Shown here: positions 22,977-30,327 of the stretch, piece by piece
Layout of the letters: each line of letters opens with the position of its first letter
Numbering within the stretch: position 1 is the stretch's first letter
Assembly: GCF_030019515.1 (NCBI RefSeq)
Contig: NZ_JASEEQ010000006.1
Coordinates: 213,774-277,773 of the forward strand
Length of the DNA stretch: 64,000 bases
Reading direction: 5' to 3'
Source of the DNA: Nocardioides sp.
Lineage (GTDB): Bacteria; Actinomycetota; Actinomycetes; Propionibacteriales; Nocardioidaceae
The notes under the pieces: generated by a model
What the model was told of the DNA's origin: nothing
The model's database searches: none
The model's input: only the letters and a program-made list of their open reading frames with translations
Made by a program: the position numbers and the translations under genes

Positions 22977-23801
22977 ATGAGTACTTCACCGCGCAACAAC
23001 TCCTCGTCGGTCCGGCGTGCGCTCGCGATCCTGAACGTGCTCGCTACCTGGAATCGCGGGGAGGGCGCATCGTTGTCCGACCTCGCTCTGCAGGTTGGGG
23101 CCTCCAAGAGCACGATCCTGAGGCTCCTGACGCCTCTGCTGGAGACGAGGCTCGTGCAGCAGCGGCGCGACGGTAGCTATGCGGTGGGCGTAGGAGCGGT
23201 GTCCCTCGGCGGCGCCTACCTGAACAACCTCGACCTCCGAGCAGCTGCTCGACCGTTGCTTGCCGAGCTGGCCAAGGTGTCGAACGAGACCGTTCACCTG
23301 ATGGTCTACAGCGATGCGCAGGTGGTCTACGTCGACAAGATCAGCGGGTCTGCTCCCATGCAGATGGCGTCCCGGGTGGGGGACCGTGCTGCGGTCCATT
23401 CCACGGCGTCGGGCAAGGCAATCCTGGCGCACCTGCCGACCGAGGAGTTCGACCGTGTCGTCACGGCCGGGCTGCCCAGACGAACAGATCGCACCATCGT
23501 CTCGGCAGACAAGCTCGCGGAGGATCTCGCCACGATCCGCGAACGCGGCTTCAGCGTCGACGACATCGAGAACGAGGACGGCATCCGCTGTCTCGCGAGT
23601 CCGGTGTTCGACCACATGGACGCCGTGGCCGCGGCGGTCAGCGTCTCAGGCCCTGCCGATCGCATCGGCGACCGGATGGAAGAACTGGCGGACCTCATCT
23701 CGTCGGCTGCCGACAAGATCTCCGAGCTGCTCGGCGCTCGCAGGCACAACCGAAACACCCGTCTACATCCTCGTCCAGACCAAGAAAAGGAAGTTACATG
23801 A
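22977..23801 (+). CDS. IclR-family transcriptional regulator
   Basis: A 274-residue regulator. The N-terminal winged helix (SLSDLALQVGASKSTILRLLTPL, about residues 32-54) is followed by the IclR effector domain with GSAPMQMASRVGDRAAVHSTASGKAILAHLP and GIRCLASPVFD. ATG 22977 has GGAG just upstream. Its stop overlaps the substrate-binding protein start (ATGA), so the regulator is the first gene of the unit it presumably controls. The effector is probably the transported substrate or 2-keto-3-deoxygluconate (inference). Confidence 0.9.
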   Translation: MSTSPRNNSSSVRRALAILNVLATWNRGEGASLSDLALQVGASKSTILRLLTPLLETRLVQQRRDGSYAVGVGAVSLGGAYLNNLDLRAAARPLLAELAKVSNETVHLMVYSDAQVVYVDKISGSAPMQMASRVGDRAAVHSTASGKAILAHLPTEEFDRVVTAGLPRRTDRTIVSADKLAEDLATIRERGFSVDDIENEDGIRCLASPVFDHMDAVAAAVSVSGPADRIGDRMEELADLISSAADKISELLGARRHNRNTRLHPRPDQEKEVT

Positions 23802-24646
23802 AGCAGTCCAAGACCCGCATCGTCTCGGTCGCCGTAGGTGTTCTCGCCACCCTCAGCCTGGTCGGATGCACTCCGGGGACGGCTGGGGACTCCTCCGACG
23901 CGTCCTTCGAGAGCACGGCGACCTCGTCTGCCCTCAAGACGGTGCTCGAGCGGGGAACTGTCCGGGTCGGCGACTGTCTCTCGTTCGCGCCGTTCGGGTT
24001 CAAGGACGAGAGCGGGGAGCCGGACGGCTACGACGTCGACATCGCGAAGCGCCTCGCCGAAGACCTGGGAGTGAAGCTGGAGGTCGTTGACACGACCTCG
24101 GCGAACCGGATCCCGAACCTCCAGACCGACAAGGTCGATGTCGTCTTCTGCAACTTCACGAGGAACGGCGAGCGCGCTCGGGAGATCGACTTCACCGACC
24201 CGTACGTCGTGGCGAGTCAGGCCCTGCTGGTCCACAAGGACAGCGGCATCTCCTCGGCTCAGGACCTGCCAGGCAAGACCGTCGCGACCGTCAAGGGGTC
24301 GACCAACGCCGATGTCCTCAAGGACCTCGGGATCGACGTCAAGACCGACGAGTACGACACCTCGCAGGCAGCGATCCTTGCCGTCAAGCAGGGACAGGCC
24401 GACACGATGATCGAGGACTCCAACTTCCTCGCCTACCAGGCGAAGCTGAACCCGGCCCTGGAAGTCACCAGCGATGCCCTGGTCCCGCTGGAGTACAACG
24501 CCTTCGGCGTCAAGCAGGGCGACCAGGTGTGGGTGAACTACCTCAACCAGTTCCTGTTCCGCCTGAACGCGTCAGGCGAGAACAAGAGCCTGTACAACAA
24601 GTGGTTCGGCGTGGACCCGACGTACCCGCTGAACCCCCAGTACTGA
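23798..24646 (+). CDS. amino-acid-type ABC transporter substrate-binding lipoprotein
   Basis: A 282-residue SBP_bac_3 protein. The lipobox LVGC gives a lipidated Cys24. The mature part has GTVRVGDCLSFAPFGFKDESG, GYDVDIAKRLAEDLGV, VVFCNFTRNGERAREIDFTDPY and LPGKTVATVKGSTN, typical of polar amino-acid binders (HisJ/GlnH type). The Arg of GERAREIDFT normally holds the substrate carboxylate. Two Cys (CLSF, VFCNF) are unusual. It is translationally coupled to iclR and followed by two permeases and an ATPase. The substrate is likely an amino acid or amino-sugar acid. Confidence 0.9.
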   Translation: MKQSKTRIVSVAVGVLATLSLVGCTPGTAGDSSDASFESTATSSALKTVLERGTVRVGDCLSFAPFGFKDESGEPDGYDVDIAKRLAEDLGVKLEVVDTTSANRIPNLQTDKVDVVFCNFTRNGERAREIDFTDPYVVASQALLVHKDSGISSAQDLPGKTVATVKGSTNADVLKDLGIDVKTDEYDTSQAAILAVKQGQADTMIEDSNFLAYQAKLNPALEVTSDALVPLEYNAFGVKQGDQVWVNYLNQFLFRLNASGENKSLYNKWFGVDPTYPLNPQY

Positions 24647-24687
24647 CCATCCACTCAGGCTCACCGGCACGTTGAGAGGAGAACCCG

Positions 24688-25419
24688 GTGTCTTACCAGT
24701 GGCGCACCGTGTTCGAGTACCTGCCCGAGTTCCTGGACGCGATGGGCTTGACCTTGTGGATCACTCTCCAGGCGTTCCTGCTGGCTCTGGTATGCGGTCT
24801 GGTCGCTGCGCTCGCCAGGAACTCCAGGTGGGTGATGTTCCGGCTGCTGGCCGGGGCGTACGTGGAGGTGATCAGGAACACTCCCGTTCTCCTGCAGATA
24901 TTCGTCGTCTTCTTCGCCTTGCCGTCGGTCGGAGTCCGTCTGGACGCGGTGACGGCGGGCGTCGTAGCCATCGGCGTGAACGTCGGCGCGTATCTGTGTG
25001 AAGTGTTCCGGGCCGGCATCTCCTCGGTGGCACGCGGCCAGGGTGAGGCGGCGCAGGTCCTGGGGCTTTCGCCTCGCCAGACCTTCGCATCGGTCATAGC
25101 GCCGCAAGCGTTGCGAAACGTGTACCCGGCAACGGTCAACAACCTGATCCAGGTACTCCTGGGCACCTCGCTGCTCACCGCCATCGCGGTCCCGGAGCTG
25201 ACCGGGGTAGCCACGGTGATCAACGCGCGAACCCTGCTGTTCGTCCAAGTCTTCGCCCTCACCTTGCTGCTCTACCTGATCCTCAGCAACGCCCTGTCGT
25301 TCGCGGCCGGGCTCCTGGGACGGGTGATGTTCAAACCCGCGCTGGATCAGGCAAGACCGGGATTGTGGCCCCTCCGCCGGACACGGCCCTCAGCCATTCC
25401 AGTGGAGGTGAGCTCGTGA
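24688..25419 (+). CDS. polar amino-acid ABC transporter permease 1
   Basis: A 243-residue His/Glu/Gln/Arg-type permease with five membrane helices. The N-terminal GLTLWITLQAFLLALVCG and EVIRNTPVLLQIFVVFF segments are family-typical. The EAA loop is GQGEAAQVLGLSPRQTFASVIAPQALR. Its stop overlaps the start of the second permease (GTGA), which implies a heterodimeric channel. The start is GTG 24688 with AGAGGAG upstream. Confidence 0.9.
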   Translation: MSYQWRTVFEYLPEFLDAMGLTLWITLQAFLLALVCGLVAALARNSRWVMFRLLAGAYVEVIRNTPVLLQIFVVFFALPSVGVRLDAVTAGVVAIGVNVGAYLCEVFRAGISSVARGQGEAAQVLGLSPRQTFASVIAPQALRNVYPATVNNLIQVLLGTSLLTAIAVPELTGVATVINARTLLFVQVFALTLLLYLILSNALSFAAGLLGRVMFKPALDQARPGLWPLRRTRPSAIPVEVSS

Positions 25420-26066
25420 ACTGGCAGCTCATCTGGATCAGCCTTCCCCAGCTGTTGCGAGCATTCCTGCTGACGCTTGAGCTGGCCGTGGTGTCGATCA
25501 TCGGGTGCACGGTCATCGGGCTCCTGGTCGGGGGCCTTCGGACCGTTCGTCTGCGCATCGTCGCGGGCCTCGCACGGGCGTACGTGGAGGTGTTCCGGGG
25601 CTCACCACTGCCCATTACGTTGCTCTTCGTGTACTTCGGTGCCGCGCTCTACCTCGGCTACAGCTCCAACGTGTTCGCCGCCGCTGCGGTGGGCCTCAGC
25701 GTCTATCACGGCGCATACGTCGCCGAGATCTTCCGTTCGGGGATCCAGGCTGTCCCGTCGGCTCAACGAGAAGCTGCACAGACGCTGGGACTCTCGGCGA
25801 TGCAGACCTTCAGGTTCGTCGTCCTTCCCCAGACCCGACGCATCGTGTTTCCTCCCCTGATCGGTCAGTTCATCTCGCTGATCAAGGACACCTCGATCGC
25901 GTTCGTCATCGGTTTGGTGGAGCTCATGAAGGCCGGCCAAGCCATCGTGGACCGGACCGCCGAACCGATTCCCATCTACCTGACGATCGCAGCCCTGTAC
26001 TTCGTCATCTGCTACCCACTCTCTCTGTGGGTGCGCAGGAATGAGAGAAAGATCGTGCCCGCATGA
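25416..26066 (+). CDS. polar amino-acid ABC transporter permease 2
   Basis: A 216-residue permease of the same family. [21 protein letters not shown] and the EAA loop [24 protein letters not shown] are clear. GTG 25416 overlaps the end of permease 1, and its own stop overlaps the ATPase start (ATGA). Together with the lipoprotein at 23798 and the ATPase at 26063 it forms a complete importer. Confidence 0.9.
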   Translation: MNWQLIWISLPQLLRAFLLTLELAVVSIIGCTVIGLLVGGLRTVRLRIVAGLARAYVEVFRGSPLPITLLFVYFGAALYLGYSSNVFAAAAVGLSVYHGAYVAEIFRSGIQAVPSAQREAAQTLGLSAMQTFRFVVLPQTRRIVFPPLIGQFISLIKDTSIAFVIGLVELMKAGQAIVDRTAEPIPIYLTIAALYFVICYPLSLWVRRNERKIVPA

Positions 26067-26824
26067 CCGCGACAGCAAACGGCGCCACCATCGGGAGCAA
26101 CGTCCAGCTCCGCGCCGTCACGAAGGCGTTCGGCGCAGTAGAGGTCCTCAAGAACATCGATCTCGAGGTCGAGGACGGCGAGGTGGTCGTCCTGATCGGT
26201 GCGTCAGGCTCCGGCAAGAGCACCCTACTGCGAATCATGAGCGGCCTCGAGACCGCGGATTCGGGACAGGTGTTCGTGGGCGGCATTCCCATGCACGAGC
26301 CGAAGCGTGCCCCTGAGATCCGCGGTCACGTGGGGATGGTGTTCCAGCAGTTCAACCTCTTCCCTCACCTGAACGCCATGGGGAACGTGACGCTCGCGCT
26401 GCGGAAGGTGCTCAAGATGAGCACCAACGAGGCGGAAGCGGTCGCGTTGAAGGCGCTGACGCGGGTCGGGATGCAAGACCGTTGCGAGAACTATCCATCC
26501 CAGCTCTCCGGTGGGCAGCAACAGCGTGTCGCGATCGCCCGGGCCCTTGCCGTGAACCCTCGCATCATGTTCTTCGACGAGGCGACCTCTGCGCTCGACC
26601 CCGAGCTCGTTGGCGAGGTCACCTCGGTCATGCGGAGCCTGGCCACGGAGGGCATGACGATGGTGGTGGTGACTCATGAGATGGGCTTCGCACAGAGGAC
26701 GGCCGACCGCGTGGTCTTCATGGACGACGGGGTCATCGCCGAGCAGGGAACGCCTGAGCAGGTCCTGCAGAACCCGCAACACCCCCGCACCCAACAGTTC
26801 CTGGCTCGCGTGTTCGAAGCCTGA
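26063..26824 (+). CDS. amino-acid ABC transporter ATPase
   Basis: A 253-residue ATPase of the GlnQ/HisP type. Walker A is GASGSGKST, the Q-loop [13 protein letters not shown], the signature [16 protein letters not shown], Walker [15 protein letters not shown] and the switch VVTHEMGFA. It lacks a C-terminal regulatory domain. ATG 26063 overlaps the permease 2 stop. Confidence 0.93.
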   Translation: MTATANGATIGSNVQLRAVTKAFGAVEVLKNIDLEVEDGEVVVLIGASGSGKSTLLRIMSGLETADSGQVFVGGIPMHEPKRAPEIRGHVGMVFQQFNLFPHLNAMGNVTLALRKVLKMSTNEAEAVALKALTRVGMQDRCENYPSQLSGGQQQRVAIARALAVNPRIMFFDEATSALDPELVGEVTSVMRSLATEGMTMVVVTHEMGFAQRTADRVVFMDDGVIAEQGTPEQVLQNPQHPRTQQFLARVFEA

Positions 26825-26865
26825 CTGGTTCTGAGCCGATCCGACACCCCCGAAAGGCAACCACC

Positions 26866-27333
26866 ATGCCCACAACCGAACACCTTGCAGCCCTCGGCCT
26901 CGAGCTTCCGCCCGTGCCCGTACCGGTGGCCAACTACGTACCGGCGCGCCGCGTGGGCAACCTGGTCTTCTCCTCCGGCCAGACGCCGACTCGCGACGGG
27001 AAGCTGCTGTTGAAGGGCAAGCTGGGACGAGAGCTCGACGTGGCCCAGGGGCAAGAGGCAGCTCGCCTCTCGATCCTGAACTGCCTGGCTGCCCTCGAGC
27101 AGGAGCTCGGAAGCCTCGACGCGATCGAGAGTGTCGTGAAGCTGACAGGATTCGTCGCGTCGGCGGAGGGCTTCGAGGACCACCCGGCGGTGATCAACGG
27201 CGCCTCGGTCCTGCTCGAGCAGGTGTTCGGCGAGCGCGGGAAGCATGCCCGGTCGGCGTTGGGTCTGGCGGAGTTGCCGTACGGCGCCCCGGTCGAGGTG
27301 GAGCTGATCGTCAGCGTGAAGCCGGACCAGTGA
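26866..27333 (+). CDS. RidA-family (YjgF/YER057c) enamine/imine deaminase-like protein
   Basis: A 155-residue RidA-superfamily protein of the longer subgroup seen with amino-acid catabolic genes. FSSGQTPTRDGK and the C-terminal LPYGAPVEVELIVSV are family segments. The latter lacks the Arg-X-X-Val-Glu form of archetypal RidA, so deaminase activity is uncertain. GAAAGGCAACC precedes ATG 26866. Its stop overlaps the start of the PLP enzyme gene (GTGA), which couples them. RidA proteins speed the release of ammonia from enamines made by PLP dehydratases, which fits the neighbour. Confidence 0.85.
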   Translation: MPTTEHLAALGLELPPVPVPVANYVPARRVGNLVFSSGQTPTRDGKLLLKGKLGRELDVAQGQEAARLSILNCLAALEQELGSLDAIESVVKLTGFVASAEGFEDHPAVINGASVLLEQVFGERGKHARSALGLAELPYGAPVEVELIVSVKPDQ

Positions 27334-28583
27334 CGCACCCATACACGAGTCACGACGGCACCTTCAAGTCGGCGCCGGGGGACGGCCACGAGCCGATAGC
27401 GGTGGGGACCCACGTCCTGACCGACGGCACGGTGTTCTCGCCTGTGATGGTGTTGAAGGAGTCGGCTGTCGAGCACAACCTGTCCGAGCTCGCGCGCTAT
27501 TGCCAGGACGAGGGTGTCCTCGTCGCGCCGCACGGAAAGACGACCATGTCTCCGGAGCTGACGCGTCGCCAGCTGAGTGCCGGGGCATGGGCGATCTCTG
27601 CCGCCACCCCGGCTCAGGTCAGGACTCTCTGGCAGTTCGGCATCCCCCGGGTGCTGCTGGCCAACGAGCTCGTGGACCGCGCCGGGATCGACTGGATCGT
27701 CAGGCACCTCTCGGAGCGTCCCGACCACGAGTTCCTGTGTTACGTAGACTCCTTGGAAGGCGTGCGGATCCTCGACGAGACCGTGCGTGCTGTCGGAGCC
27801 GACGTCGCTCTCGACGTACTGGTAGAGGTCTCGATTCCCGGAGCACGCACCGGCGTCCGCACCCAGGACGAGGCCGAACGGGTGGCACGGGCCGCATCGG
27901 CGTCCCAGAGCCTGAACCTCAGGGGCGTCGCCGGCTACGAGGGGGCCCTGGTCACCGGTCGAGGCTCTGCCACGACAGCGACGATCACCTCCTACTGTCA
28001 GCACGTCGCCCAGGTCGCTGCGGTCCTCGACGCGCAGTCACTCTTCAGCAGCAACGAGGTGATTCTGAGCGTCGGCGGAGGCGCCTACTTCGACATCGTC
28101 GTCGACACCCTCAAGACCGCCGTGCTGCCGCGGTCGGAGCCCGTCATCGTGATCCGATCCGGCAGCTACGTCTCGCATGACGACGGGCTGTACCGGGACA
28201 TCTCCGCGTTCAGCCAGCCCGCGTCGGCACACACGCTGCAACCGGCACTGGAGATCTGGGGCCGCATCCTCTCCCGGCCCGAGCCCGACCTCGCATTCGC
28301 CGACTTCGGCAGGAGGGACGTTCCCTTCGACCAAGGGCTGCCGCTGGTGCGTCGTGTCCGCAACGCCGAGGGTCTAGACGAACGTCCCGGTGATGAGCTG
28401 TCCGTCACCGGCCTCAACGACCAGCATGCCTACATCAGGCTTCCCGCAGCCGACCCGTTGAGACCAGGCGACTGGATCGGATGCGGAATCTCGCATCCCT
28501 GCACCGCTTTCGACAAGTGGCGCCACATCCCTCTGGTTGATGACAACTACACCGTCACCGGTTCAGTCACTACCTACTTCTGA
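27330..28583 (+). CDS. fold-type III PLP enzyme (D-threonine aldolase/D-serine dehydratase-like), candidate D-glucosaminate ammonia-lyase
   Basis: A 417-residue enzyme with the alanine-racemase-like barrel. The PLP lysine is Lys70 in VAPHGKTTM. The C-terminal domain ends with ISHPCTAFDKW, where His389 and Cys391 match the metal-binding pair of D-serine dehydratase/D-threonine aldolase enzymes. These use Zn or Mn to eliminate or cleave 3-hydroxy-D-amino acids. It is coupled to RidA and followed by KDPG aldolase and a KDG-type kinase, so the product is plausibly 2-keto-3-deoxygluconate from D-glucosaminate. Family certain; substrate inferred from context. A D-amino-acid deaminase is the main alternative. 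Confidence 0.82.
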   Translation: MTHPYTSHDGTFKSAPGDGHEPIAVGTHVLTDGTVFSPVMVLKESAVEHNLSELARYCQDEGVLVAPHGKTTMSPELTRRQLSAGAWAISAATPAQVRTLWQFGIPRVLLANELVDRAGIDWIVRHLSERPDHEFLCYVDSLEGVRILDETVRAVGADVALDVLVEVSIPGARTGVRTQDEAERVARAASASQSLNLRGVAGYEGALVTGRGSATTATITSYCQHVAQVAAVLDAQSLFSSNEVILSVGGGAYFDIVVDTLKTAVLPRSEPVIVIRSGSYVSHDDGLYRDISAFSQPASAHTLQPALEIWGRILSRPEPDLAFADFGRRDVPFDQGLPLVRRVRNAEGLDERPGDELSVTGLNDQHAYIRLPAADPLRPGDWIGCGISHPCTAFDKWRHIPLVDDNYTVTGSVTTYF

Positions 28584-28613
28584 TCACCGAGCAGACTGGA
28601 GAACCACGGGCAT

Positions 28614-29279
28614 ATGGTCTCGACCGACAATCCTCGACAGGTGCTTCCGGACGCCATCGCAGACACGCGCATCATCGCTGTGCTGCGGGCCCCGGTCAGC
28701 ACCCACCTCGTCTCGGTCGCCGTCGTGCTGAACCAAGCGGGGGTCACCTGCATCGAGGTCACCCTCACGACGCCGCGAGCCCTGTCCGTGATCGAGGAGC
28801 TTCGGAGCAGCCTCGGCGACTCCGCCGAGATCGGTGCCGGCACCGTCATGACGGTCGCCGATATCGAGGGGGCACGAACAGCCGGCGCGAGCTACACGCT
28901 GTCGCCGTGTCTGGACTTGCCGCTGCTCGAGCGGGCACACACGCTGGGGATGCCGCACATTCCTGGCGCGGCCACACCGACCGAGGTCGCGACGGCGTGG
29001 AGATGTGGCGCGGCCGCAGTCAAGGTCTTCCCGGCCTCCCAGCTGGGCGGCCCCGCGTACCTGCGGGCCCTGCGCGACCCGCTTCCCGACGTACAGCTCA
29101 TCCCCACCGGCGGTGTGAGGGAGGAGCACATCACGGAGTACCTGCGCGCCGGTGCCGTCGCTGTCGGCATCGGGACGCCGTTGACCCAACGCGCACTGGT
29201 CGACGGGCCGGACCCGGAGCTCCGGGACCGCGTTGAGCAGTTCGTCACCGCGGCGCGCCAGGGCGGGAGACACACATGA
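28614..29279 (+). CDS. eda: 2-dehydro-3-deoxy-phosphogluconate (KDPG) aldolase
   Basis: A 221-residue class I aldolase splitting KDPG into pyruvate and glyceraldehyde 3-phosphate. The Schiff-base lysine is Lys137 in AAVKVFPAS; Glu48 (CIEVTLTTP) and Arg25 (VLRA) are the other active-site residues. FPASQLGG and IPTGGVREEHI form the phosphate-binding part, which supports the phosphorylated substrate over plain KHG. Its start follows the PLP gene by 30 bases, and its stop overlaps the kinase start (ATGA). Confidence 0.9.
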   Translation: MVSTDNPRQVLPDAIADTRIIAVLRAPVSTHLVSVAVVLNQAGVTCIEVTLTTPRALSVIEELRSSLGDSAEIGAGTVMTVADIEGARTAGASYTLSPCLDLPLLERAHTLGMPHIPGAATPTEVATAWRCGAAAVKVFPASQLGGPAYLRALRDPLPDVQLIPTGGVREEHITEYLRAGAVAVGIGTPLTQRALVDGPDPELRDRVEQFVTAARQGGRHT

Positions 29280-30241
29280 GCGGCCATGAGACGGCGGAGG
29301 TGGAGCTCGTCACCATGGGCGAGACCATGGCGCTCCTGACCCATCTCGAGACGACTCCCCTCCGGCATGCACGGCAGCTGGAGCTCGGTGTCGGCGGTTC
29401 AGAGTCCAATGTTGCGATCGGTGCAGCTCGACTAGGGATCGTGGCCTCCTGGACCGGACGGGTCGGCGGCGACGAGCTCGGTCACCTCGTGCTCCGGGAG
29501 CTCCGAGCAGAAGGTGTACGGGTCCATGCGTCCATGGATGCTTCCCGGCCGACGGGCATCATGCTCAAGGCGCCGCGGACAGGTCACTCGACGCACGTGA
29601 CCTACTACCGCACCCACAGCGCCGGATCGGCACTCGGGCCGGATGACGTCGACGTGGAACAGCTCCAGAACGCAAGGGTGTTCCACACCAGCGCGATCAC
29701 ACCCGCCCTGAGCCAGTCGGCGGCCGACGCGGTCCGCAAGTCCGTGCAGATCAGCCGCGATTCCGACACAATCGTCTCGATAGACCTGAACTTCCGCCGG
29801 GCGCTGTGGTCCGAGGACGAGGCACGCGAAGAGTTCCGGTGGCTGGCCGCGAACGCAGATGTGGTCTTCGCCTCGGAGGCTGAGGCGCGCATCGCCTGCC
29901 CGGGACAAGACGCGACGACGTTGGCACACGAGCTGGCAGCTCTGGGCGGCGGCATCGCCATCGTCAAACGAGGTCCACTCGGTGCCGTCGCGTCGATACA
30001 CGGCCATGACCACATGGTCGAGCCGATTCCCGTGCAGACGGTCGACCCCGTCGGCGCCGGCGACGCGTTCGCGGCGGGATTCCTCGCTGCCCTCATCCGA
30101 GATGGCGCACCGACAACGGGCCTGCGCTGGGCAGCCCTCATGGGCGCCTGGGCTGCTACCACCAAGGGCGACTGGCAGGGGCTCCCCAGCCTCGAAGACC
30201 TGGAATCACTCCGACATCCAGGCGACGACGTGCTGCGCTGA
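29276..30241 (+). CDS. kdgK: PfkB-family sugar kinase, probable 2-keto-3-deoxygluconate kinase
   Basis: A 321-residue ribokinase-fold kinase. GVGGSESNVAIGAARLG is the N-terminal PfkB motif and VDPVGAGDAFAAGFLAAL the C-terminal one, with the catalytic Asp in GAGDAF. THVTYYRTHSAGSALGPDDV resembles KDG kinases (YYR segment). Coupling to eda makes KDG to KDPG the likely reaction. It is the last gene of the unit that starts at 22977; an unrelated convergent gene follows 86 bases later. Confidence 0.87.
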   Translation: MSGHETAEVELVTMGETMALLTHLETTPLRHARQLELGVGGSESNVAIGAARLGIVASWTGRVGGDELGHLVLRELRAEGVRVHASMDASRPTGIMLKAPRTGHSTHVTYYRTHSAGSALGPDDVDVEQLQNARVFHTSAITPALSQSAADAVRKSVQISRDSDTIVSIDLNFRRALWSEDEAREEFRWLAANADVVFASEAEARIACPGQDATTLAHELAALGGGIAIVKRGPLGAVASIHGHDHMVEPIPVQTVDPVGAGDAFAAGFLAALIRDGAPTTGLRWAALMGAWAATTKGDWQGLPSLEDLESLRHPGDDVLR

Positions 30242-30327
30242 ACGCCGACGGTCCCTGTCAGGAGGCTCGGCTCTCTCGATGTCGGTGCGAGCACGCCCCA
30301 CGATCCACCGAGAATGACTCATACCGT

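Noticed and set aside
20349..30241. One large genomic island from tRNA-Glu through the KDG unit
   Set aside because: No copy of the tRNA-Glu repeat was found near 30.2-30.4 kb; only the 1.2-kb interval to 21639 is bounded by repeats.
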